Of a DNA stretch of 28,427 bases, positions 6,672 through 13,565 are shown one piece after another. Under the pieces are notes generated by a model that did not search any database, had not been told where the DNA came from, and saw only the letters and a list, made by a program, of their open reading frames with translations. The translations under genes and the position numbers were made by a program. Numbering within the stretch: position 1 is the stretch's first letter; each line of letters opens with the position of its first letter. The stretch spans positions 1-28,427 of the forward strand of contig NZ_JACOOJ010000048.1 in assembly GCF_014287585.1 (NCBI RefSeq), in the 5' to 3' direction. The stretch comes from Parabacteroides hominis. GTDB taxonomy: Bacteria > Bacteroidota > Bacteroidia > Bacteroidales > Tannerellaceae.

Positions 6672-7550
6672 TTATTGTTCTTTTTTCGTTGTCAGTTGCA
6701 GATACTCGTTCAAGTCCTTGCAACCATCATAGAGGGCGGAACGGTCATAGATACGTTCCCCATAATGTCCTTTCAGCGTTTTCAACGTGCGCCGTCCGGC
6801 TGCGTCATGGTCGAGATAACAGTCTATGCACCCGTAGCCGTCCAAATGCTTCATTGCCTTTTCCACGTTGGCAACAGAGTTCAATACGAGGCAGTCACCC
6901 TTTTCCAATCCGAGCGTGGCAGCGGAAAGGAAGTCCATGAAGCCCTCAAAGACGTTACACACGTCAGCCGGAGAACCTTCCGCCTTGACCAGCGTCACAT
7001 CCTTCGGCGGCACGCATCCCTTGAAGAAGCGGCTGCGGATTTCAAAACCACCCGCCACGTTCGGAAAACCGACGGCGAAATACCGCTTGCCACGCACTCC
7101 GTAATTCAGTCGGCAACAATACCGGGATGCAATGCCGTAAGGGATGCCCCGTTCCGCCAGATAGTCCGTCAGTGGAGAACGAAACAGCGGGACGGCTTCC
7201 ACTCCCTCAAAGGCAGGTTCTGACGGTTTAGGCAGGAAAGTCGGTCTGCTCACTTCGGGAACAGGCATAGGTATATTGGCGGTTTCTGCTATGAATTTCA
7301 CTTGCTCCATGAAGTCGTTGCTTCCGATAAACTCCCCCGCAAGCGTGAATATGTCGCCACCTTTGCCCAGTCCGAAGTCGTACCAGAGCTGTTTTGCCAC
7401 GTTCACACGGAAAGATGGCGTGCGCTCATTGCGGTATGGCGCACGATACCACAGCTCGTTGCCGCTTCTTCGGACAGGCTCATGTCCCAGCCGTGCGAGG
7501 AAGTCCGCAAGGGGTATATGCCTCATGGCGTCGATTTCCGTCCGTTCCAT
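6672..7550 (-). CDS. traP: TraP, DnaG-type primase-like protein
   Basis: 292 residues from ATG 7550 (MERTEIDAM); the open frame reaches 7631 but that would overlap traO by about 70 bases. The N-terminal ~90 residues match the CHC2 region of primases (YRAPYRNERTPSF; YDFGLGKGGDIF), but the expected zinc-binding Cys and His are replaced. A Toprim-like domain follows, with CNVFEGFMDFL and CYLDHDAAGRRT supplying the acidic residues. A role in priming the complementary strand after transfer is plausible from the family. It starts 8 bases after the traO stop. Confidence 0.85.
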   Translation of the reverse strand: MERTEIDAMRHIPLADFLARLGHEPVRRSGNELWYRAPYRNERTPSFRVNVAKQLWYDFGLGKGGDIFTLAGEFIGSNDFMEQVKFIAETANIPMPVPEVSRPTFLPKPSEPAFEGVEAVPLFRSPLTDYLAERGIPYGIASRYCCRLNYGVRGKRYFAVGFPNVAGGFEIRSRFFKGCVPPKDVTLVKAEGSPADVCNVFEGFMDFLSAATLGLEKGDCLVLNSVANVEKAMKHLDGYGCIDCYLDHDAAGRRTLKTLKGHYGERIYDRSALYDGCKDLNEYLQLTTKKEQ

Positions 7551-7558
7551 GCGGTGCG

Positions 7559-8134
7559 TCAGTTTATGATGAACTTGATACCCACGCCCCATTGCGTATG
7601 AAACTTTCTCGTGTCGCCACCCCACAGGCAACGTTCCCGGAGGTTGGCAAGCAGGGCGATACGGTCTGCCACATAAAACTCCACATCGAGCGTCAGCGCA
7701 CCACCGTAGATGAAAGCGTCTCGGTCATGGAGCGTGGAGCCGTCATGCAGCACCTTATCGCCCCAGTTCACCGATTCATATCCGGCAAGAGCCGAAGCCC
7801 CTGCATAGACGAACACGATTTTACGCGCATCGGAGAGTATCTTGAAGTAGTATCCGCCCTCCGCCGTGAACTGTGCCACGGGTATCTTCCCGTCCTTGTA
7901 AGGGTTGTTCTTCAACAGGTACTCGCCGCCGAACACCCATTTGTTTCCGCCTTTGGTATAAGTGGAAAGAGCCGCCCCGAAGCTGTACCCGCCGTCGTTG
8001 CCGCCGGGATTGAAGCCGTCCGCCATGTTCGCCCTGACCTCGATGCCCTGCATCTTCGGCAGGCATCGCTGGGCGTGCGCCTGCCCCGTACACAGGGCAA
8101 GCGACGCGATGATTATTGCGATGTACTTTCTCAT
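7559..8134 (-). CDS. traO: Conjugal transfer protein TraO
   Basis: 191 residues with a clear signal peptide (MRKYIAIIIASLALCTGQAHA). The mature part has alternating aromatic and glycine-rich strands (GYSFGAALSTYT; KWVFGGEYLL; TAEGGYYFKIL), like a small outer-membrane beta-barrel. TraO is conserved at this position in MPF_B systems and is thought to be an outer-membrane component. It lies 2 bases after the traN stop, so the two are tightly coupled. Confidence 0.85.
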   Translation of the reverse strand: MRKYIAIIIASLALCTGQAHAQRCLPKMQGIEVRANMADGFNPGGNDGGYSFGAALSTYTKGGNKWVFGGEYLLKNNPYKDGKIPVAQFTAEGGYYFKILSDARKIVFVYAGASALAGYESVNWGDKVLHDGSTLHDRDAFIYGGALTLDVEFYVADRIALLANLRERCLWGGDTRKFHTQWGVGIKFIIN

Positions 8135-8136
8135 GG

Positions 8137-9123
8137 TCAGCGTACTTGAAGTTCGTTGATGGTATTGGCACGTACCAAGTCCTCGTTCTCAATCACGAAA
8201 GACTGATGGCGACCTCCGTTCTTCTCGTTGAGTTCCACTACGAGGCACTTGTCGTCGGGGATGGTGAACTTCGCCATCGTGAATACCGTGCGCTCGCTCT
8301 TCTTGCCCGGCACGCAGGTGGCGTAGTTCTGCGCACGGAGCGGCAGGATGATCTGCTCCTGCACGGCGGTACGCTTCGCCACCTTCTTGTCCACGATTTT
8401 CCATGTGATGTAGTCCACATCGAAAGGCACGTTGCTCTGGTTCTTGATTTCCGTGTGGAAATAGAGCAAACCGTTATGCGTGTAGATACCTTTCAATAGG
8501 TACTGGATACCGAATCGCTTGCAGCCGATGTGCTTCACCTCGCGCTTGTTCTGCTTGTGGATGGACTTCATGATAAGGCGCACCAGCATCGGGCTTTCGC
8601 TGCCCAGCTCCTTCAGATAGATTTCCTGCGCGTTGTTCGGGCGGTTCACCTTCTCGCCGTCATGGATGAAGTCGCACATCTCCACGTTAAGCAGCAGCGG
8701 TTCGGAGGCGTACTTCACGTTAAAAGTATAGAAACTCCCGTCCTCCGTTATCACGGACATATTGGTTTCGTTCGGGAAGTTCCTCACGGTAGCCTTTACG
8801 CGGATGACATTCTCCGCTCCGTCGGCTTTGCCCGCAATCAGGTCGGGCGAGCCTAAATCGACGTAGCGCACTTCCGAAGGGAAAATGACGTGGACGGTCT
8901 TGTCGTAGGTCACTTCCAAGCCGTGCGGAGGAACCATGCGGTCGAAGGTCAGCTTCTTTGTCAGACCGTGATACAGGTCGCCGTCCGCCTCCTTCTGCGG
9001 ATAGACCTCCTTTGTCAAAGTCGGTTGTTCACTTACGTTGTCCGTTCCAACGGTTACGTTCTCCTGCGCGTTGGCAGTTACGATGCCCATAGCGAGGGCA
9101 AGCATGATGATTACTTTTTTCAT
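8137..9123 (-). CDS. traN: TraN, VirB9-like secretin-complex protein (DUF4138)
   Basis: 328 residues from ATG 9123 (MKKVIIMLALAMGIVTANAQ), a canonical signal peptide; the open frame extends to 9183 but that start lacks a leader. The sequence (YDKTVHVIFPSEVRYVDLGS; NVIRVKAT) matches the DUF4138/TraN family, the Bacteroidetes counterpart of VirB9 in the outer-membrane core. The start is immediately preceded by the leader motif shared with traI and mobA. The traM stop lies 56 bases upstream, a larger gap than usual in this operon. Confidence 0.9.
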   Translation of the reverse strand: MKKVIIMLALAMGIVTANAQENVTVGTDNVSEQPTLTKEVYPQKEADGDLYHGLTKKLTFDRMVPPHGLEVTYDKTVHVIFPSEVRYVDLGSPDLIAGKADGAENVIRVKATVRNFPNETNMSVITEDGSFYTFNVKYASEPLLLNVEMCDFIHDGEKVNRPNNAQEIYLKELGSESPMLVRLIMKSIHKQNKREVKHIGCKRFGIQYLLKGIYTHNGLLYFHTEIKNQSNVPFDVDYITWKIVDKKVAKRTAVQEQIILPLRAQNYATCVPGKKSERTVFTMAKFTIPDDKCLVVELNEKNGGRHQSFVIENEDLVRANTINELQVR

Positions 9124-9124
9124 T

Positions 9125-9143
9125 TTACTTTGGATTTTAGTGG
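9125..9143 (-). promoter_or_regulatory. Repeated 19-base leader motif, traN copy
   Basis: The minus strand reads CCACTAAAATCCAAAGTAA, ending one base before the traN ATG. An identical 19-mer precedes traI and variants lie upstream of traE and mobA. Function unknown; possible translation enhancer, RNA-binding site or regulatory RNA target. Confidence 0.7.
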
Positions 9144-9179
9144 TAAATAAAAAATGGTTTGTTATTACTTTTTCTGTTT

Positions 9180-10529
9180 TCAATCTCTGTCCTGATAAAG
9201 CATGACCTTGTATCCGGATTTCAGATGCACCTTGACGGTACGCATATTCTTGGCTATATACTGGCTCGTGCCCTGTATCAGCCCCTTGCCCAAGTCGGAG
9301 GCGAGCTGTGCCCCGGCGTTGGTGGAGATATTGATGCTGCTGCCCAGCGAGCCGCCCATGTTGGCGGCAACCTCCCTGACGGCATTCATTTCCATCGAGT
9401 TAGGAATGAAGATGCCGGGCTGTCCGTCCGTGTCATACACCGCCAGTTCTACCGGTATAATCGTACCTGCGTACTCCAGCGAAGTAATTTCAATATCGAG
9501 CCGTTCGCCCTGAATCTTTGCCGTGCCGACCACCACTGCATTGCGGGGTATGATTTTGTCCGCTACCGCCATCGGCTCCAGCAACCGAAGTTTGACAGCC
9601 TGCCCGTCCGTCACACTCTGCGCCCCATAGACACACGCCGATATGGTGTTCTTGTCCGATACGGTCGTGACACCCACCGCCGTATTGAAACTGCGGTTAC
9701 GCTCCTGCGCGAAGGAGGCGACAAATTCAGAGTTGCTCATCGGCTGCGAGAGCGAGGATACCACCTGATGCGCCACCTGCCTGACAGGTGCAGCCGTGTT
9801 CTTTCCGGCTTTCTGCACGGGGTAAGGCTCTGCCGCCTGTCCGACAGGTGGCTGTGTACCGTTCTGACCGCCCATGTACTTCGCCGCCAGTTCGTAGGAC
9901 TTCTCCATGAGTGCCACTTGGTCATCCATAGCGGACGCCTTGCCTTTCTCACTCTCCAGTTCCGATTCCAGCGAGGCGATACGCTCCAACAATTCGTCCA
10001 TATCCGCGTTGTCGTTCTTCGGCTGTTCGTAGAAGTTACCGAGCGTGGCATTGAGGTCACGGTAGGCGGCTGCGGAGGATTGGATGGTCTTCGGAGCGGA
10101 CTTCACGTTCTCTTCCGTGCCTCCGGGATTGGCAAGGTCGAAGTCCCTGCCGCCGTCCGTTTCCGCCACCTCGCGGTCGAACATATCGCCCAGTTCCTGC
10201 ATGGCGCGGCTGCGGTTCTCCTGCCGTTCCTCCATCGCCCCCTGCTCGTAGGCTTTCGCCTTGTCGCCGATGATCTGACGGTTCGCCTTGTCAGCGTCGG
10301 GCATCTCGATGTTGTAACCACCCGTTCCCGGCTGCTGCTCCTTGTCGGAAGACGAGGCGAATATCAGCCACATCGCCCCGATAAATACCAGCACCATAGC
10401 GGGCAGCACTATCATTTTCTGACGTTTCAGCCTTTGGGCTTCGGTCAGCGGCTTGCGCTCCTTCTTCGGTTTCCCGTTGTCGGAAGCCGCCTTGTTCTCG
10501 TTTTTAGGTTCATTCTTCGTCTGTTCCAT
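9180..10529 (-). CDS. traM: TraM, VirB10-like protein
   Basis: 449 residues: a cytoplasmic Lys/Glu-rich N-terminus (1-38), one membrane span (about 39-60, MIVLPAMVLVFIGAMWLIF), a long periplasmic linker with a coiled coil (about 178-215, MDELLERIASLESELESE), and a C-terminal domain (about 270-449) containing ISACVYGAQSVTDGQ and RNAVVVGTAKIQGERL, as in TrbI/VirB10 proteins. It links the inner-membrane complex to the outer-membrane core. Its ATG lies 20 bases inside the traL gene, implying coupled translation. Confidence 0.9.
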   Translation of the reverse strand: MEQTKNEPKNENKAASDNGKPKKERKPLTEAQRLKRQKMIVLPAMVLVFIGAMWLIFASSSDKEQQPGTGGYNIEMPDADKANRQIIGDKAKAYEQGAMEERQENRSRAMQELGDMFDREVAETDGGRDFDLANPGGTEENVKSAPKTIQSSAAAYRDLNATLGNFYEQPKNDNADMDELLERIASLESELESEKGKASAMDDQVALMEKSYELAAKYMGGQNGTQPPVGQAAEPYPVQKAGKNTAAPVRQVAHQVVSSLSQPMSNSEFVASFAQERNRSFNTAVGVTTVSDKNTISACVYGAQSVTDGQAVKLRLLEPMAVADKIIPRNAVVVGTAKIQGERLDIEITSLEYAGTIIPVELAVYDTDGQPGIFIPNSMEMNAVREVAANMGGSLGSSINISTNAGAQLASDLGKGLIQGTSQYIAKNMRTVKVHLKSGYKVMLYQDRD

Positions 10530-10818
10530 ATAAATAAGGTATTACATTATGATTGTTGTCCGGCTTTACGGACAGTTCCACCTGTCCGGCATGGTCTGTT
10601 ACTATCCGGCTGCCGTCATTCCTGCCGATGTCATAGACGGCTTTGCCGAAGGTGTAGAGGGCAAGCACCGCGAAGGCGGCGAGCATCGCCAGCACGATGC
10701 GTTTGCGTGTCTTCGGAGGCAAACCGTCCAGATAGCCTTTGAGCCTTGCCACCAGCATTTTCTTTTTGTCGTGGAGCTTCCAGTACGCACGCCAAAATGA
10801 TTTTTTGATTTTCTTCAT
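10510..10818 (-). CDS. traL: Conjugal transfer protein TraL (DUF3989)
   Basis: 102 residues, strongly basic N-terminus (MKKIKKSFWRAYWKLHDKKK), one membrane span around residues 41-60 (IVLAMLAAFAVLALYTFGKAV), and a short periplasmic tail. Size, topology and position between traK and traM match the DUF3989/TraL family, an inner-membrane component of the Bacteroidetes transfer channel of unknown detail. It begins 6 bases after the traK stop and overlaps traM by 20 bases. Confidence 0.85.
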   Translation of the reverse strand: MKKIKKSFWRAYWKLHDKKKMLVARLKGYLDGLPPKTRKRIVLAMLAAFAVLALYTFGKAVYDIGRNDGSRIVTDHAGQVELSVKPDNNHNVIPYLYGTDEE

Positions 10819-10824
10819 ATCCGT

Positions 10825-11448
10825 TTACCTTTTGATGGTTTGTAAATCCTTGTTCTCGATGATGGTGAATCCCTCGATGGTGAAACCGTTGGGATTGTCG
10901 TCCGAACGGGACGAGTTCAAGAGGCGGCACGTGGTCACGAGGCTGCGCTCGGTAACGTTGCTCTGCCGGATGATTTTCTGCGTGGCATAGGTTACGGCAC
11001 GGTAGGGATAGCCGTTGAAGTCGCACACCACGCTGTCCACCTTCAGCACTTGGTTGATGTTTCCGGCGATGATGCGGTTGTAGTACCCCTTCTCGGCAAA
11101 GTCCGAATAGTAGTTGTACACGCTTTTGTCCGCTAATAGCAGGGCGCGTTTCACGTTATGTTCTATCGCGCTCTTTTCGGGCGAGAGCGTGAAGAACAGC
11201 TCGTGGAAGCGGCGCACGTGTTCCCTTGCCTCCGCCGGACGGTTCTGCGACAAGTCCTGCGAAAGAGCCAGCATCAGCGACTTGCCGTTGTCCAGCACGT
11301 AAATCTTTTCCCGTTGCCGCTCCGCGAAGCGGTAGGAACTCCATACGCTCCATACCGTTATCACGGCGCACAGCGAGAGGAAGACGATACCGAACAGGCG
11401 TATCTGCCTGAACGATGATTCGATGTTCTTGAGTGACTTGAATTCCAT
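10825..11448 (-). CDS. traK: TraK, VirB8-like protein
   Basis: 207 residues: a short cytoplasmic N-terminus, a single membrane span (about 19-38, FGIVFLSLCAVITVWSVWSS), and a periplasmic domain. The layout and the gene order traJ-traK-traL fit the VirB8/TrbF-like assembly factor of MPF_B systems. The start is preceded by an A-rich leader (TTAAAAACGAATAAACAAC). About 31 bases separate it from traJ. Confidence 0.88.
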   Translation of the reverse strand: MEFKSLKNIESSFRQIRLFGIVFLSLCAVITVWSVWSSYRFAERQREKIYVLDNGKSLMLALSQDLSQNRPAEAREHVRRFHELFFTLSPEKSAIEHNVKRALLLADKSVYNYYSDFAEKGYYNRIIAGNINQVLKVDSVVCDFNGYPYRAVTYATQKIIRQSNVTERSLVTTCRLLNSSRSDDNPNGFTIEGFTIIENKDLQTIKR

Positions 11449-11479
11449 TGTTGTTTATTCGTTTTTAATTGTCAGTTGA

Positions 11480-12484
11480 TTATTTCAGCAGTTTCCCGGC
11501 ACGTCCGACCACGTTTCCTGCGGCTGCACCCGCCACGCTGCCCGCCATGCCTCCGGCTCGTCCTGCCGTCTGGTTCACGTTGCGGCCGTAGCTTCCCATG
11601 CCTCCGGCTTGGATAATCCAGCCCGCTACCGTGGGGATGGTGAAGTAGCCGATGATGCCGATTATCATGAAGACGATATAGACCCCGTCGCTCGAATCCA
11701 GCGAGAAGTTCGGGTCAGCCTGCATCCGTTCGATATCGCTTTGCAGCATCAGTACCTGTATCTTCGCCAGTATGGTGCTGAACATATCCGACACGGGCAG
11801 CCACAGATAGACCTGAATGTATCGGCATATCCACTGCGTGAGCGTGCTTTGGAAGCCGTCCCACACCGATATGGCGAAGGCTATCGGACCGAGTATCGCC
11901 AGCACCACGAGGAAGAACGTGCGGATGGTGTCTATCACGAGGGCGGCGGCTTGGAACATCAGTTCCAGTATCTCGCGGAAGAAGTCGCGGATGCCCTTCT
12001 TCATGTTGTACATCCCGCGCTCGATATACATCCCCGCCATTGTCACCATGTCGCCGGGGGACCAGCCCAGTTCCTCCAGCTGTTTGTCAAACTCCTCGTT
12101 CGACACGAGGTAGGCGGTTTCGGGGTTACGCATCATCGCCTCGTATTCCAGCTTGTCCTTCTGCTCACGGTATCGGTTCATGTCCAACGTTTCCGCCTCC
12201 AGCATCTTTGCCGTACCCTGCACGACGGGCGACATGATGCTGTTTATCGTACCTAATACTACCGTCGGAAAGAACATGATGCACAGACCGATGGCGAACG
12301 GGCGGAGCATGGGAAACACGTCTATCGGTTCGGCTCTCGCCAGCGACTGCCACACCCGGTAGGCAACGTAGAACAATGCACCCAGCCCGGCGATGCCTTT
12401 CGCCACGCCCGCCATGTCCCCGCATAGCGGCATCATCTGCTCGTAGAGCGAGCGCAGAATCTGGTGAAGGTTATCGAAATTCAT
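11480..12484 (-). CDS. traJ: TraJ, VirB6-like polytopic membrane protein
   Basis: 334 residues with several membrane segments (ALFYVAYRVW; FAIGLCIMFFPTVVLGTI; FFLVVLAILGPIAFAI; VYIVFMIIGIIGYFTIPTVAGWI) and a Gly/Ala-rich C-terminus (AGGMAGSVAGAAAGNVVG). This fits the VirB6-like TraJ family, the polytopic inner-membrane part of the channel. It follows traI by 3 bases. The traJ-traK spacing is 31 bases. Confidence 0.9.
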   Translation of the reverse strand: MNFDNLHQILRSLYEQMMPLCGDMAGVAKGIAGLGALFYVAYRVWQSLARAEPIDVFPMLRPFAIGLCIMFFPTVVLGTINSIMSPVVQGTAKMLEAETLDMNRYREQKDKLEYEAMMRNPETAYLVSNEEFDKQLEELGWSPGDMVTMAGMYIERGMYNMKKGIRDFFREILELMFQAAALVIDTIRTFFLVVLAILGPIAFAISVWDGFQSTLTQWICRYIQVYLWLPVSDMFSTILAKIQVLMLQSDIERMQADPNFSLDSSDGVYIVFMIIGIIGYFTIPTVAGWIIQAGGMGSYGRNVNQTAGRAGGMAGSVAGAAAGNVVGRAGKLLK

Positions 12485-12487
12485 AGG

Positions 12488-13117
12488 CTACCAGTATCTT
12501 TCGTTCATGTTCCCGTACAGCCCCATGATGCGGTCGAGGTCGTTCTTCTTCTTTGCCCGCAGGTAACTGACGCTGATGTTCTTGTTAGTGTAGTAGCTCA
12601 CAAGGTTGCGGTAACGTTTCATCTTGGAATAGCAGCGTTCCACCACGTCCATGCGCTCCTTGTCCGTCATGGAGAGCGTGGTGATGTTCACCACGTTCTT
12701 CAGCTCCGTCAGCACGTCATTGGATTCCTCCAACAGCTTGGCGTAGCCGAAGGCGATGGCTCCCAGTTCTTCCACCGTGAAGTTGTCGTCACGCATCATC
12801 CTCTGGAAGCTGGTCACATAGGTGTCGGTGATGTCACCCACCATCAGGATGGTCTGCTGCACCTTCCGGGCGTCCTTTACCAGATTGTTCACGGATTTGA
12901 GTGCGTCGTAATACTTCTTGCCCTGCTCGTAAATCTTCACTGTCTCTTGAAAATTTTTTATCATATTCTGGGCGGTCGTGGAAGTATGTACCACGTTCTT
13001 GGAGGTGTTCACGATGCTCTGCGCGATATTGGACGGGTCTATCACCGCCCACTGTGCGCTTGCCCTGCCGACAGCAAACAGGCACAGGCAAATAATAAGT
13101 GTTATTCTTGTTCTCAT
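12488..13117 (-). CDS. traI: Conjugal transfer protein TraI (DUF4141)
   Basis: 209 residues from ATG 13117 (MRTRITLIICLCLFAVGRASA), a good signal peptide; the frame is open back to 13144 but that ATG precedes the shared leader motif. The mature protein is almost entirely helical (MIKNFQETVKIYEQGKKYYD; YSKMKRYRNLVSYY), consistent with DUF4141/TraI and comparable in style to VirB5/TrbJ, a periplasmic or surface-tip component. The comparison with VirB5 is by analogy. Confidence 0.87.
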   Translation of the reverse strand: MRTRITLIICLCLFAVGRASAQWAVIDPSNIAQSIVNTSKNVVHTSTTAQNMIKNFQETVKIYEQGKKYYDALKSVNNLVKDARKVQQTILMVGDITDTYVTSFQRMMRDDNFTVEELGAIAFGYAKLLEESNDVLTELKNVVNITTLSMTDKERMDVVERCYSKMKRYRNLVSYYTNKNISVSYLRAKKKNDLDRIMGLYGNMNERYW

Positions 13118-13118
13118 G

Positions 13119-13137
13119 TTACTTTGGATTTTAGTGG
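13119..13137 (-). promoter_or_regulatory. Repeated 19-base leader motif, traI copy
   Basis: The minus strand reads CCACTAAAATCCAAAGTAA, ending one base before the traI ATG. It is identical over 19 bases to the traN copy although the flanking bases and the coding starts differ. Confidence 0.7.
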
Positions 13138-13147
13138 ATTTCATTAT

Positions 13148-13537
13148 TTATTGCTCGTTTATCGGATGGTCCGGTTTCGGGTTCACGCGCACATAGTCCC
13201 CGTTGGGCGAGAATGTCAGGATGTCCGTCGCCTCGTTGTAGGACACGTCGATACGGAATCCGGTGTTCATGAACAGGTTGCCGTTCTCCTCCTGCAAGAG
13301 ATAGGTTTCCGGCTTCAGCTTGCGGCGCAGACCGCTCCGCTTGAACACCGTCACCTTGTAGGCTTCGCCCTCCTTGTAGATAAGCACGTCGGGGTTTCCT
13401 TCCACGCTTTCCCAGTTTCCGCAAAGCAGGTCACGGCGGTTGTCCGCTACATCGCAGGATTGCAGCACCATGACCGCCAGCCCGATTAAACACTTGCTGA
13501 CTTGCAGCATTTTCGTTCTTGATATACTCATACGCAT
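13148..13537 (-). CDS. traH: TraH-position lipoprotein (DUF3876)
   Basis: 129 residues with a lipobox (MVLQSC, Cys28) after a hydrophobic stretch, so a lipoprotein. The mature part (LLCGNWESVEGNPDVLIYKEG; VSYNEATDILTFSPNGDYVRV) fits DUF3876, found between traG and traI in CTnDOT-like elements. Its role in transfer is not known in detail. Start chosen at 13537 with a strongly A-rich leader (TTAATTAAAAAAAGAAA). It follows traG by 28 bases. Confidence 0.8.
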   Translation of the reverse strand: MRMSISRTKMLQVSKCLIGLAVMVLQSCDVADNRRDLLCGNWESVEGNPDVLIYKEGEAYKVTVFKRSGLRRKLKPETYLLQEENGNLFMNTGFRIDVSYNEATDILTFSPNGDYVRVNPKPDHPINEQ

Positions 13538-13565
13538 TTTCTTTTTTTAATTGATGAATCTGTTT

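Noticed and set aside
7394..8149. Plus-strand ORF (251 codons) opposite traP and traO
   Set aside because: Antisense shadow spanning a real gene junction; no known motif.
9159..10742. Long plus-strand ORF (527 codons) opposite traM and traL
   Set aside because: It is the antisense of two well-supported tra genes, has no recognisable domain and is rich in Arg, His and Leu, as expected from the reverse strand of GC-biased codons.
12464..13489. Plus-strand ORF (341 codons) opposite traI and traH
   Set aside because: Antisense shadow: His/Val-rich low-complexity product, no leader or promoter, and the minus-strand genes carry signal peptides and family motifs.
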